Part shown: positions 8,321 through 17,382 of the stretch, one piece after another | Layout of the letters: each line of letters starts with the position of its first letter | How positions within the stretch are numbered: position 1 is the first letter of the stretch | Assembly (NCBI GenBank): GCA_021414025.1 | Contig: JAIOPG010000004.1 | Coordinates: 124,001 to 188,000 of the forward strand | Length of the DNA stretch: 64,000 nucleotides | Reading direction: 5' to 3' | Origin: Planctomycetota bacterium | GTDB lineage: Bacteria > Planctomycetota > Phycisphaerae > Phycisphaerales > SM1A02 | Notes under the pieces: generated by a model | What the model was told of the DNA's origin: nothing | Database searches by the model: none | Seen by the model: only the letters and a program-made list of their open reading frames with translations | Position numbers and translations under genes: made by a program

Positions 8321-9085
8321 TTAGTTGCGACGGGGGGACTGTGCGATTTCGCCGCCGCCCAGCGGAGTCAGCGTCAGGCCACCCGCGTTCTCGATCTGCA
8401 GTTCGTAAACCTGGCCCGCGGAGACGGGCTTGTAGACCGCCTCTCCCTGTGCCACGCGGATCCCCTCGCGCGCGGCGGCCTCCGGATTGCTGGCCAGCCG
8501 CCAGAATCCCTTCCAGACCGACTGCTCGAAGCGCTGCGGCTCGCCCGCCGCGTAGCCATCGGGCACGCTTCCCGGCGTGTCGATGGGAAAACCATCCTTG
8601 GGCTTCATGGCGTCGGAGTAGATGCGGCGCAGCAGCACCAGCGAGCGGCCGCGCAGAAAATCGTCGGCGACCACGGACTCCTGCGGGAATCGCACCGTCC
8701 ACGCGTCGACGAAGAGGGTTGTGCCGGGAATCGTGTAGGAGCGCCGGCCGACCTCGCGGCCATGCTCATCCATCTCGATCCAGTTCAAGGTGGTAGTCAG
8801 CGTGTTCGGGTCCAACGCGGCGGCGGCCTTGGCGGAGAGCGGCGTCTTGGCGGGATCGTTGGCGAGTTGTTGCGAGCGGATCTCGACGCGACCGATCCGG
8901 CGGGTCTTGCCCAGCCGCTCCGACATTTCCTGCCGCAGCGCCTTCTGATGCTCGATCTCGACTTCGAGCCGGGCCACCTCGCGCTGCAACTGCACCGTGC
9001 GCATGATGGAGATGGCAAGCCAGCCGCCGCCGGCCACCAGGGCCAGGGCCAGACTGAGGGAAAGGATTCGAACGAGGCTGCGCAT
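8321..9085 (-). CDS. Single-pass membrane protein with coiled coil, unknown function
   Basis: 254 residues. One N-terminal membrane segment (about 5-27, rich in Leu/Ala/Val), then a heptad-like charged stretch (about 30-65, LQREVARLEVEIEHQKALRQ) that should form a coiled coil, then a mainly beta-type soluble domain (about 95-245). No catalytic motif or known family is recognised. The topology resembles envelope proteins anchored with their bulk in the periplasm. No Shine-Dalgarno and no TANNNT box at 6-9 bases is seen before ATG 9085. It is divergent from the large fusion protein gene at 9176. Confidence 0.65.
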   Translation of the reverse strand: MRSLVRILSLSLALALVAGGGWLAISIMRTVQLQREVARLEVEIEHQKALRQEMSERLGKTRRIGRVEIRSQQLANDPAKTPLSAKAAAALDPNTLTTTLNWIEMDEHGREVGRRSYTIPGTTLFVDAWTVRFPQESVVADDFLRGRSLVLLRRIYSDAMKPKDGFPIDTPGSVPDGYAAGEPQRFEQSVWKGFWRLASNPEAAAREGIRVAQGEAVYKPVSAGQVYELQIENAGGLTLTPLGGGEIAQSPRRN

Positions 9086-9163
9086 CGTTCAGGAACATCG
9101 GCACAATGGGGATCGGGGACGCAAAAGTCGCGTTCGATAGAGGGCGGGCGCGATGGAAAGCGA

Positions 9164-9169
9164 TACGCT
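9164..9169 (+). promoter_or_regulatory. -10-like hexamer TACGCT, 6 bases before GTG 9176
   Basis: TANNNT box with the spacing seen before other SD-less genes; it is the main reason to choose the GTG start. Confidence 0.4.
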
Positions 9170-9175
9170 GGGGCC

Positions 9176-11689
9176 GTGACGGACGCATCGAATCAAGAGA
9201 GCCTGCAACTGTGCCGGGCGGTGTCCGAGGCCCTGCGCGGCGATGCCATGACCGGTGCCTGGGCCGACCGCATGAAGGGGCAGCCGGGCGTGTTGGTCTC
9301 AGGAGGTCCCAGCCTCTCCCGCAATGGCGAGGTGCTGGCCGACCGCGATTTCTTCGACCGCTTCGTTCTGGTGGCGACCGCCGCCGCCGCGGGATCGCTG
9401 CGCGCGATGGAGCTGAAGCCGCAATTGGTCGCCGCGACCGCGCCCCTGGGCGAGGCGATCCGGCAATGGCTGCACTCCATGAACGCCAATTGCGTCTGCG
9501 CCGTCGAGCAGGCCGGCGCGGATTGCGGCGGCATCGGCCTGCCCGCGCCGGCGGGCTTGGTCGACTCGCTGCTGGGACACCTGTTGTTGCGGCATCTGGG
9601 CTGCGACCCGGTGGTGCTGGTCGGATTCGACCTGGCCTTCATCGACGGCGTCGCCCACGCCAAGGGCAACGAGCTCGACCTGGAGTGGAGCGCGCAGATT
9701 TCTCCGGTGCGAAGCTGGGACTGGTGGCACGCCCATTGGATCGCCGGTCACTCGCGCGACCTGCGGGCCGAGCCCGCGCGGAGCGGGCAGAGCGTGCTCA
9801 CCAACCGCGAGCTGCAGCGCGAGTTGCAACTGCTCGAGGCGGCCTTCGCCCAGGACCTGACCCAGGGTTTGCAGGTGATCGACGCGACCGAAGGGGGAGT
9901 GGCCAAGCGCAACGTCCAGGAGGAAGCGCTGTCGGAGTGCATGGCCCGTCTCGCGACGAACCGAAATCCCAAGATGCGATGGGCGCAGCGGACCCGTTCG
10001 AAGGCGTCGGCGGCGAAGACGGTGGTGGTCATCCGCGAGGCGCCGCGCGTGGCCGCGGTGCTGGCGATCGATCCGGCGCGCGGAGGCACGGGCGTGGAGC
10101 GCTCGCTGGAGCTGGAGTTCGGCGGCCGATCGGTGCTGCGCCGAACGATCGACCGGCTTCTGCAGAGCGAGGAGATCGAGCATGTCTGCCTGGTGGCGCC
10201 GGAGAACTGGGATCACCGCGCGGCCCTGGAAGGACTTGAACCCAACTCGCATCTCCACCTGCTGCGCGTGCCCGGCTCCGCCTTCGGTTCGGGCCACGGG
10301 GACATCCGCCTGGCGCGGGCGTGGAGCGACTCCTGCTGCCGCGGCGGAATCGCGAATCTCTCCGTCTACGACGAGGCGTATTCCGCCAAGGCGGCGCTGC
10401 AAGCCTGCGAGGAGGTTCACGCCAACGCCGCGCTGATCTGCGGCGCCGATTGGCCGCTGATCGCCGTGCAGGAGTCCTGGGGGGTGCGTGGTCTCGTGCA
10501 GCGCTGGCGCGAGGCGGCCGAGCCGTTGAAATTCGTCTGTTCGCTTGCGGCGGTCGGCGTCGGATCATGCCTGCTGCCGATCGAAAGCGTGCGGCTGCTG
10601 GCCGGAGGGTCCGCGGTTTCCATCGGCCAGTGGATCGAGGAGGTCGCCGACGAGCTGGAGGCCGGCGGCGCGGCGAAGCTCGGTCCGATCGTGGCCGTCC
10701 CGCAATACGCCGCGAGCGTGGCCGAGCGCCTGATCATGGACACGCCACGATCGATCCAGCGCATCCGGCGGGCGCTGGAGCCCTTGCTGCACGGTTCCGA
10801 ACTCTCCGCGCTGGCGCAGTTCGAGGCACTGGACCGCCACGCGGGCGCGCCGCCGACCTTCGTACCCCAGCTGCTCACCATCGAGCTCAACACCGGGCGC
10901 CGCGGCTGCGGTCTGGCCAGTCCGCACCGATTCGGCACGTTGCAGCGACCCACGATGACGCCCAAGCGGATGGACCGGATCCTCTCGCGGATTTCCGAGA
11001 CCCGCGATGTGGTCGTGACCCTGGCCGGCGCCGGCGATCCACTGGTGCACCCCGACGTTGCCGCGTTCGCGGCGCAGATCCGCAGGGCGGGCGCGCTCTC
11101 CCTTGCGGTGCGCAGCGAGCTGCTCTCGCCCGACGCCCTGGAGAAGCTGGCGGAGATCGATCCCGATGTGGTTACCGTCGACCTGCATGCGACGAACTCC
11201 GAGGAATACTCGCGCATGATGGGCTACGACCGGTTTGACTTTGTGCAGGAGGCGATCGAGCGCGTGATCCGCGGCCGGCGCCGCGAGCCGGGCGCCGCCG
11301 AATGGATCGCCCGCCCCTGGGTGCTGCCGCGCATCGAGCGCTTGCGCGACATGGTGGACCGCATCGCCGAATTCGGCGAGCGCTGGCGGAACCGGGCCGG
11401 GGGCTATTGCGTCGACTCGCCGCCGCAGGTCGACCCGTGGGGCGACCCCATCCCGGACGCGCCGATCTCAGCGGAAGGTTGGATCTACGGCAGCAGCCAC
11501 CAAGATCGATCGGCCCTCACGGTGCTTTCGGATGGCCGCGTGCCCGCCCGCAACGACGACCTGCTGGGCACCACCTCGGTCGGCAGCGTGGACAGCGAGG
11601 AATTGCTCACGCTCTTCCGCTACGCGCGGCAGCACCGGGCGCGGACGGCGGTCAAGCGGCATGAACTGCTCTCCTTCGTGGAAAGGTGA
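9176..11689 (+). CDS. Three-part protein: DUF115/MptE-like + nucleotidyltransferase-like + degenerate radical-SAM-like
   Basis: 837 residues from GTG 9176. Residues about 15-175 look like the DUF115 (MptE-like) fold found in flagellin/surface glycan genes: GVLVSGGPSLSRNG, a LKPQLVAAT segment, and LGCDPVVLVGFDLAF. Residues about 290-540 resemble an SpsF/CMP-sugar-type nucleotidyltransferase (AVLAIDPARGGTG, then GGRSVLRRTIDRL). Residues about 560-810 follow the radical SAM barrel order (LLTIELNTGRRGCG, VVVTLAGAGDPLVHPD, VVTVDLHATNSEEY) with a SPASM-like end, but the CxxxCxxC triad is missing; only one Cys remains, so it probably cannot hold a 4Fe-4S cluster. A surface-glycan role is inferred. 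An open frame extends upstream to 7691 but is antisense to two other genes. Confidence 0.75.
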   Translation: MTDASNQESLQLCRAVSEALRGDAMTGAWADRMKGQPGVLVSGGPSLSRNGEVLADRDFFDRFVLVATAAAAGSLRAMELKPQLVAATAPLGEAIRQWLHSMNANCVCAVEQAGADCGGIGLPAPAGLVDSLLGHLLLRHLGCDPVVLVGFDLAFIDGVAHAKGNELDLEWSAQISPVRSWDWWHAHWIAGHSRDLRAEPARSGQSVLTNRELQRELQLLEAAFAQDLTQGLQVIDATEGGVAKRNVQEEALSECMARLATNRNPKMRWAQRTRSKASAAKTVVVIREAPRVAAVLAIDPARGGTGVERSLELEFGGRSVLRRTIDRLLQSEEIEHVCLVAPENWDHRAALEGLEPNSHLHLLRVPGSAFGSGHGDIRLARAWSDSCCRGGIANLSVYDEAYSAKAALQACEEVHANAALICGADWPLIAVQESWGVRGLVQRWREAAEPLKFVCSLAAVGVGSCLLPIESVRLLAGGSAVSIGQWIEEVADELEAGGAAKLGPIVAVPQYAASVAERLIMDTPRSIQRIRRALEPLLHGSELSALAQFEALDRHAGAPPTFVPQLLTIELNTGRRGCGLASPHRFGTLQRPTMTPKRMDRILSRISETRDVVVTLAGAGDPLVHPDVAAFAAQIRRAGALSLAVRSELLSPDALEKLAEIDPDVVTVDLHATNSEEYSRMMGYDRFDFVQEAIERVIRGRRREPGAAEWIARPWVLPRIERLRDMVDRIAEFGERWRNRAGGYCVDSPPQVDPWGDPIPDAPISAEGWIYGSSHQDRSALTVLSDGRVPARNDDLLGTTSVGSVDSEELLTLFRYARQHRARTAVKRHELLSFVER

Positions 11690-11708
11690 CGCGGCGGGGC
11701 GCGGCCCC

Positions 11709-11714
11709 TAGCAT
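11709..11714 (+). promoter_or_regulatory. -10-like hexamer TAGCAT, 9 bases before ATG 11724
   Basis: TANNNT box; no Shine-Dalgarno is present between it and the start codon. Confidence 0.4.
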
Positions 11715-11723
11715 TGACCCGTC

Positions 11724-12446
11724 ATGCGCGACTCCATCGTGGTTGATTTCAATCGGCCCATCCCGCTCTTTCCGCTGGCGTGCGTCTCGCTTCTGCCGCA
11801 CGCGGTCCAGGGGTTGCACATCTTTGAGCCGCGCTACCGGCAGATGGTGGAGGACGCGCTGCGCCAGATGCGCCCCGGCAATCTGCTGACCGCGGGTCCC
11901 ATCGCCATGGCGACCATCGGCGGCCAAGCCTTCGACGCGGTCGGTGCCTCGCCCAAGCTGCGACCCGCGGTGTGCGTGGGCCAGATCGTGCAACACGAGA
12001 GGCTCAAGGATGGCCGGCACAACATTGTGTTGCACGGCGTCTGCCGGGCGCGCATCAAGGAGATCCAGGAGCCGGGCGCGCTGCGGGCCTACCGCACGGC
12101 TCTGCTGCAGCCGATCGACCCTCCCAACCAGACGCCGCCCAAGATGAAGGCGGCGCGAAAGGTCCTGCAGGAGCTTCTGCACCGGCCGTTGTTGCAGAAG
12201 CTGGCGAGCGTGAAGACCGTCGCCCAGTGGGCGGACCGTGCGGACATGCCCACGCACGCGGTGATCGAGCTGGTCGGGGCGGCGATCCTGCGCGACGAAG
12301 GGACGCGCTACCAACTGCTGGCCTGCGGCAATCCGTGGGAGCGGGCGCAGCTGGTGGCGGGGGAGATCGCCAAGCTGGAGGGGGTGGTGGCGGCGGCCGA
12401 GGCGCAGGGCGCGGCCAAGTGGCCCAAGGGACTCAGCTGGAATTGA
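11724..12446 (+). CDS. LON peptidase substrate-binding-domain protein
   Basis: 240 residues. The N-terminal PIPLFPLACVSLLPHAVQGLHIFEPRYRQMVEDAL is the typical opening of the Lon substrate-binding (LAN) domain, followed by CVGQIVQHERLKDGRHNIVLHGVCRARI, its second signature. There is no AAA+ ATPase or Lon protease part; such stand-alone LON-domain proteins are common and of unclear role. The C-terminal third is helical and ends in an Ala/Glu-rich stretch. The start has no ribosome site but has TAGCAT nine bases upstream. Confidence 0.9.
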   Translation: MRDSIVVDFNRPIPLFPLACVSLLPHAVQGLHIFEPRYRQMVEDALRQMRPGNLLTAGPIAMATIGGQAFDAVGASPKLRPAVCVGQIVQHERLKDGRHNIVLHGVCRARIKEIQEPGALRAYRTALLQPIDPPNQTPPKMKAARKVLQELLHRPLLQKLASVKTVAQWADRADMPTHAVIELVGAAILRDEGTRYQLLACGNPWERAQLVAGEIAKLEGVVAAAEAQGAAKWPKGLSWN

Positions 12447-12573
12447 TTTTCGATTGGACGCGAGGCGCGGAACTGTTCGCCGACGGAAGGAACGGGTATC
12501 TTTCCCCTCGAGCCGATCTTGAATTGCATGCGAGGCCGGCGCGCTGAGCCGGTCAACCCCAGGAGAATTTCAC

Positions 12574-13134
12574 ATGCTTGTTCCCATCGTTCTGGCCTGT
12601 GTGATTGGCGGCGTCATCCTGATCGCTTCGGTGATCGGCATCTACAACGGCCTGCAGCGCCGTCGCATTGCCGCCGAGGGCGCCTTCGCCGACATCGACG
12701 TCGAGCTGCGCCGGCGCCACGACCTGATCCCCAACCTGGTGGAGACGGTCAAGGGTTATGCCTCGCACGAAAAGGAAACGCTCTCTGCCGTCATGCAGGC
12801 GCGGGCCGCCGCGACGCAGGCGCGCACGCTGCCTGACCGGGTGGCGGCCGAGGGACAGCTAACGCAAACGCTCGGGCGGTTGATGGCCGTCGCCGAGGCC
12901 TACCCAAACCTGAAGGCGGATGGCGGCTTCATCAAGCTGCAGGGCGAGCTTGCGGAAACTGAGAACCGCATCGGCGGACAACGACAGGGCTTCAACCAGG
13001 CCGTGGCCTCCTTCAACGAAGCGATCGCGGTTTTCCCCTCCAACATCGTCGCCGGCATCTTCGGCTTCACCAAACTGGACTTCTTCAAGGAAGACAACGA
13101 GGCGGCGCGGTCGGCTCCCCAGGTGAAGTTCTAG
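12574..13134 (+). CDS. lemA: LemA family membrane protein
   Basis: 186 residues, normal for LemA. One N-terminal helix (3-25) anchors it in the inner membrane; the rest is the helical LemA domain, recognisable by GAFADIDVELRRRHDLIPNLVETVKGYASHEKETL and by AYPNLKADGGFIKLQGELAETENRI. Function of the family is unknown. AGGAGA at 12561-12566 lies seven bases before ATG 12574, and TATCTT at 12497-12502 is a possible -10, giving a leader of about 65 bases. It ends three bases before ruvB, so the two are probably transcribed together. Confidence 0.95.
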   Translation: MLVPIVLACVIGGVILIASVIGIYNGLQRRRIAAEGAFADIDVELRRRHDLIPNLVETVKGYASHEKETLSAVMQARAAATQARTLPDRVAAEGQLTQTLGRLMAVAEAYPNLKADGGFIKLQGELAETENRIGGQRQGFNQAVASFNEAIAVFPSNIVAGIFGFTKLDFFKEDNEAARSAPQVKF

Positions 13135-13137
13135 TCC

Positions 13138-14169
13138 ATGCCCCGCGAGCGCCTAGTCGCCCCCGAGGAAGTCGGCGAGGACCATCTCGATCCACAGGCG
13201 CACACGCTGCGGCCGCGGGCGCTGGACGACTACATCGGGCAGTCGGCGCTGGTGGAGCGCATCCGCATCGCGCTGGACGCCTCGCGCGCCCGCGACGAGC
13301 CGGTCGACCACGTGCTGCTGCATGGGCCGCCGGGACTGGGCAAGACCACGCTGGCCCACGTGATCGCCGCGGAGATGGGCTCGCGCGCCTACGTCACCAG
13401 CGGGCCGGCGCTCACCAAGGCGGGCGACCTGGTCGGCACGCTCACCCGCATGCAGCCGCGCGATGTGCTCTTCATCGATGAGATCCACCGACTGCCCGCC
13501 AGCGTGGAGGAGTACATCTATCCGGCGATGGAGGAATTTCGCGTGGATTTCACCGTGGACAGCGGCATGCACGCGCGGGTCATCACCCTGCCGCTGAAGC
13601 CCTTCACGCTGATCGGGGCGACGACGCGGGCGGGGCTGCTGACGCAGGCGCTGCGCAGCCGCTTCGGCATCGCCCACCATCTGGATTTCTACGCCGACGA
13701 GGACCTGGAGCGGATTCTGGTCCGCGCCGCGGATCTGCTCGCGATGAAGGCCCCGCGCGGGGCGCTGGTCCGCATCGCCGGGCGCAGCCGCGGCACGCCG
13801 CGAGTGGCACTGCGGCTGCTGCGCCGCGTTCGCGACTGGGCGGCGGTGAAATCAGGCGGGCGAGTGGATGACCGCGCGGTGGATGGCGCGCTTGAGCTCG
13901 AAGGCGTGGATGCCATGGGGCTCGACGAGCTCGATCGGAAATATCTGACCACGCTCGCAAGGCAGTACCGCGGCGGGCCGGTCGGACTTGAAGCGCTCGC
14001 GGCCACGCTGGGCGACGACGCGGGAACGCTCGAGGACATGGTCGAGCCCTACCTGCTGCGCTGCGGCTTCCTGTCGCGCACACGGCAGGGGCGCCGACTC
14101 ACCGTGGAGGGCGCGGCCCACATTGGCGAGAAGCTCGAAGAGACCGCCGGCACGCTCTTCGCCGAATGA
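13138..14169 (+). CDS. ruvB: Holliday junction branch-migration helicase RuvB
   Basis: 343 residues, full length. ATPase motor that drives branch migration with RuvA during recombination. It shows the RuvB-specific LRPRALDDYIGQ segment (24-35), Walker A GPPGLGKT (63-70), Walker B with LFIDEIHRLP (111-120), sensor ATTRAGLLTQALRSRFGI, and the C-terminal winged helix with GVDAMGLDELDRKYL. The arginine finger context GRSRGTPRVALRLLRRVRD is present. Neither ruvA nor ruvC is in the window, so the ruv genes are scattered. Start follows the lemA stop by three bases without its own ribosome site. Confidence 0.98.
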   Translation: MPRERLVAPEEVGEDHLDPQAHTLRPRALDDYIGQSALVERIRIALDASRARDEPVDHVLLHGPPGLGKTTLAHVIAAEMGSRAYVTSGPALTKAGDLVGTLTRMQPRDVLFIDEIHRLPASVEEYIYPAMEEFRVDFTVDSGMHARVITLPLKPFTLIGATTRAGLLTQALRSRFGIAHHLDFYADEDLERILVRAADLLAMKAPRGALVRIAGRSRGTPRVALRLLRRVRDWAAVKSGGRVDDRAVDGALELEGVDAMGLDELDRKYLTTLARQYRGGPVGLEALAATLGDDAGTLEDMVEPYLLRCGFLSRTRQGRRLTVEGAAHIGEKLEETAGTLFAE

Positions 14170-14205
14170 GTTTTCAGGATGGGTGCGGCACCGCCGCGAA
14201 CAGAC

Positions 14206-17200
14206 TCACTGGCTCAGGCCCGTGGTGGTGTTGCCGGCCAGGCTCGGCGTGGATGCGCCGATGGCCGGGATCGACAGGCCGACGCCGAACGAGGTGACCT
14301 GGGTGAGCTTGTCGTAGCCGACCGAGACGCTCAGGTTGTAGTCGGGGAAACTTCGCGTCAGCGAGGCGGAGGCGGCGCGGAGGTCTCGCGCGACGAGATC
14401 GATCTGCGGAGTGACCGAGATGAAATAGAGTTTCGAGATCTGATAGTTCACGCCCAACTGCAGCAATTCGTCATTGGAGTACACGCCCGTTGGATCAACA
14501 AAATTGTTGATGGTTCGATACTCAATGAAAAAACTCGTGTCGGGCGTGTGCTGCATTCGAATGCCAATGGAGCCGCGAGCCAGATTTCTGAATTGGCCGG
14601 TGGTGTAGGTCGGCACATTGTCCAGCATCCATTTCACAGAGCCGTAGGCGGTGAAGGTGCTGGAGACTTCCCACGAGGTGCTGCCGTAGAGATGGCTGCC
14701 CCATTGGGAGAGCTCGGGTCGCCATGAGTAGAAGGAGGGTGTGGGGCTCTGCGCGTAGGCGAGGCCGGTGGCGCTGGTGCGGCCGAAGTTGTTGCTGCTG
14801 TTGTTGACGACGGCGCCGAGGTCGAGCGTGATCCAATCGACGCTCTTCCAGGCGCCGGGCCCGCCACGGTAGGTCTGCAGCCTCTGCTTGACGCCGATTT
14901 GCGCCACCTGCGCCGCTGAAATGCCTTCGACATTCTGGTCGAAGATCGGGTACTGGCCCTTGTCCGCCGTGTCGTAGGCGGCCCAGACGGTCGAGGTGGG
15001 CTGCACCACATAGCGCAATCGATTGATGTCCATGGCCGCGTTTTGCACGCCGTCGAACATCTGGGAAAATTCCGCGCTGGCCCGCGCGCCGGTGCCGATC
15101 AGGCCGCGAAAGACGCCGGACTGACTGGTTTGGCTCGGGTAGTTGTAGTTGCCGTTGAAGTCATTCAGCGCGTATCCAATGGCGGTGGCGTTGACGAAGG
15201 GAGTGACCTTGACCGGCGCGAGGTCGATGGGATAGGCCAGCTCCTGCCGGGTGTAGGCGCGGACATAGATGTCCTCGTTGTAGCCCGCATTTTCGTAGGC
15301 ATTGGAAATATCCGTGTTCCCGAAGAAGACGGGACTCGCAGGGGTTCCAACCCCGCCGGCGGGATAGTTGAGTGCGAACGTTGGAACGGCGATGGTTGCG
15401 GGCGTTCCATCCTGCAGACGCATCGACATCGCATTGGCCGAATATTCCTGCGTCCACGTGAAGCGGTCGGAGAAGAGCGAGTCGCCGTAACGGCGATAGG
15501 CTGCTTCGGGAAGCTTGTTGACGGTGTAGGGCCGGCTCGCCAGCTGCCAGCTGTTGCTGATGTATCCATCCAGGTCGTTCTTGAGGAGCAGGGAGAAGGC
15601 GCTGTTGCCCGACTGCAATTTCAGGAAGGCCATCGTCTCGTACTCAAGGCGGCTGGTGAAGTCGTCCTGGCGGAAGGTGTTCACGAAGGCGCCGTCGCTG
15701 ACCCAGGCCACGGAGGTCTGCACCAGCGAGTGCTCGTCGATCAGGAAGGTGTAGTTGCCGTCGATGAGGCCGCGGTATTGCAATCCCGAGGTGTATTGCA
15801 CGCCGGTCGAGGCCTGCTCATTCTCCTCGAAGTCGTAGAAGCCGTACATGTTGAAACGGCCGCGCTGGTCGTGCAGATTCACCCCCAGGCCGACGCCGTT
15901 GTAGGTGTAGATGTCGTTGACCAGTTTGGCCTCGATGCCGGGCAGCGGGTTGTATCCCAGCAGGGCCCACAGATCCCAGCGCGTGCCGAGTGTGACGCCG
16001 CGGAACTCGTTGTATCCCGCCATGATCTCGGGCAGCACCATCTTGTCGGCCGAGCCGCGCATGTAGGGCCAGTAGAAGATCGGCGTGTTGCCCGACCGGA
16101 AGACCACATGGTCGGCCTCGATCATGGTGCCTGAGTCCTTGCCGGGGTTCTTGGTCACGGTGATCCGGTCGGCGCCGACGGAGAGGTGCGGCGTGAAGAA
16201 CTCGCTGATGCTCACTTTCGCATCGGTGGCCTCGAACTGGTCGGCGGAGATCTGCCGCAGCTCGTTGGCCCGGGCGTACACCGGAATGCCGGTCCGCAGA
16301 TAAGTGCGCAGCACGGCCTGGGCGGCGACGGCGCGGTTGAGCGCGACGTCGTAGTACACCTGCTGCCCGCGCATGATGTAGTTGCCGTCGGTGGCGATGA
16401 CATCGCCTTCAAGGTAAATGCCCTCCACCGCCTTCACATCCAGCTGGCCGGCGTCCTCGCGAATCTGCGCAATGGTTCCCGGCTTCAGGAAGACCACGGC
16501 CCGTTCGGAGGAAAGACGGAGCTGTCCGGTCTCCAGGCGCGGATCATTCGCGCTGAGATCGATCTGCGCGTTGCCGGTCACCAGGATCGTGTCGCTTTGC
16601 TCGTCGATCGAAGTGTTGCGGCCGGCGAAGATCAGCTTGTCCCCGGCCTGGAAGATCGCGGGCGTTCCACGCTGCGGCAGCGCCACCGTGGTGCCGGGGA
16701 GCTCCGGAAGCGGCGGAGGCGGGGGCTGGGCGCCGACCACCATCGGAAGCTCGCCCGCCTGCGCCGGGGGTTGGTCGACCTCGGTCCGAGTCCGAAGCCG
16801 GGCGGGCGCTGCGGCCAGCTGCTGCAGGTAAGTCTTCAAGCGCTGATCGCCCTTGGCGTAGTACGACATGTGAGGCGGCTGCTCCTGCAACAGCGGAACC
16901 TTCAGCGTGGTCTTGCCACGGAAGCTCGAGGTCACCAGGACATCGTCGCCGGCCACGCCCAGTCCGGCGCGGCGTGAGGGCTCGCCCACCTGAGGGAAAA
17001 ACATCGCGGCCTGGGTGATCACGCCATCGGCGGAGGGAATCCGGTTGATCCACACCACGACTTGGCGCGTGGCGAAGGAATAGGCGCCCACGGTCACGCG
17101 GACATCTCCCTCGACGACCAGGCGCCGCGTGTCGTCGACTTTCCAGCTGTAGGCGCGGGTGCCCTCGATGACGAGGTCGCTCTGAACGGGAACAATGGGA

Positions 17201-17307
17201 AGCACGAAGCCGCTGAGCCGGTCGCCGGTCACCGGGACGTCGTTGATCAGCTGGGCGGCCGCTTGGCCGGCGAGCAACAATCCGAGGATGGCCAGGCGCA
17301 TGACCAT
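14206..17307 (-). CDS. lptD: LptD-like outer-membrane LPS-assembly protein
   Basis: 1033 residues. Signal peptide MVMRLAILGLLLAGQAAAQ. The N-terminal third contains OstA/LptA-like beta-jellyroll repeats (SSERAVVFLKPG, VEGIYLEGDVIATDGNYIMRGQQVYYD). The middle and C-terminus are rich in alternating aromatic/polar strands typical of a large beta-barrel, including TPIFYWPYMR and INRLRYVVQPTSTVWAAY, both recognisable in LptD. It should deliver lipopolysaccharide to the outer leaflet. I see no cysteine, so the disulfides that E. coli LptD needs are absent. ATG 17307 or 17301 fits the signal peptide; TAGCAT lies ten bases ahead of the former. No lptE is nearby. Confidence 0.85.
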   Translation of the reverse strand: MVMRLAILGLLLAGQAAAQLINDVPVTGDRLSGFVLPIVPVQSDLVIEGTRAYSWKVDDTRRLVVEGDVRVTVGAYSFATRQVVVWINRIPSADGVITQAAMFFPQVGEPSRRAGLGVAGDDVLVTSSFRGKTTLKVPLLQEQPPHMSYYAKGDQRLKTYLQQLAAAPARLRTRTEVDQPPAQAGELPMVVGAQPPPPPLPELPGTTVALPQRGTPAIFQAGDKLIFAGRNTSIDEQSDTILVTGNAQIDLSANDPRLETGQLRLSSERAVVFLKPGTIAQIREDAGQLDVKAVEGIYLEGDVIATDGNYIMRGQQVYYDVALNRAVAAQAVLRTYLRTGIPVYARANELRQISADQFEATDAKVSISEFFTPHLSVGADRITVTKNPGKDSGTMIEADHVVFRSGNTPIFYWPYMRGSADKMVLPEIMAGYNEFRGVTLGTRWDLWALLGYNPLPGIEAKLVNDIYTYNGVGLGVNLHDQRGRFNMYGFYDFEENEQASTGVQYTSGLQYRGLIDGNYTFLIDEHSLVQTSVAWVSDGAFVNTFRQDDFTSRLEYETMAFLKLQSGNSAFSLLLKNDLDGYISNSWQLASRPYTVNKLPEAAYRRYGDSLFSDRFTWTQEYSANAMSMRLQDGTPATIAVPTFALNYPAGGVGTPASPVFFGNTDISNAYENAGYNEDIYVRAYTRQELAYPIDLAPVKVTPFVNATAIGYALNDFNGNYNYPSQTSQSGVFRGLIGTGARASAEFSQMFDGVQNAAMDINRLRYVVQPTSTVWAAYDTADKGQYPIFDQNVEGISAAQVAQIGVKQRLQTYRGGPGAWKSVDWITLDLGAVVNNSSNNFGRTSATGLAYAQSPTPSFYSWRPELSQWGSHLYGSTSWEVSSTFTAYGSVKWMLDNVPTYTTGQFRNLARGSIGIRMQHTPDTSFFIEYRTINNFVDPTGVYSNDELLQLGVNYQISKLYFISVTPQIDLVARDLRAASASLTRSFPDYNLSVSVGYDKLTQVTSFGVGLSIPAIGASTPSLAGNTTTGLSQ

Positions 17308-17317
17308 GAATGAAGGG

Positions 17318-17323
17318 ATGCTA
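17318..17323 (-). promoter_or_regulatory. -10-like hexamer TAGCAT before lptD
   Basis: Minus-strand TANNNT box, 10 bases before ATG 17307, slightly outside the 6-9 base spacing seen elsewhere. Confidence 0.3.
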
Positions 17324-17382
17324 CCGATGTGCGGCCGGACGGGCCGCGGCCGGCGGCGCAGCGGCACGGCAAAGAGTTCGGA

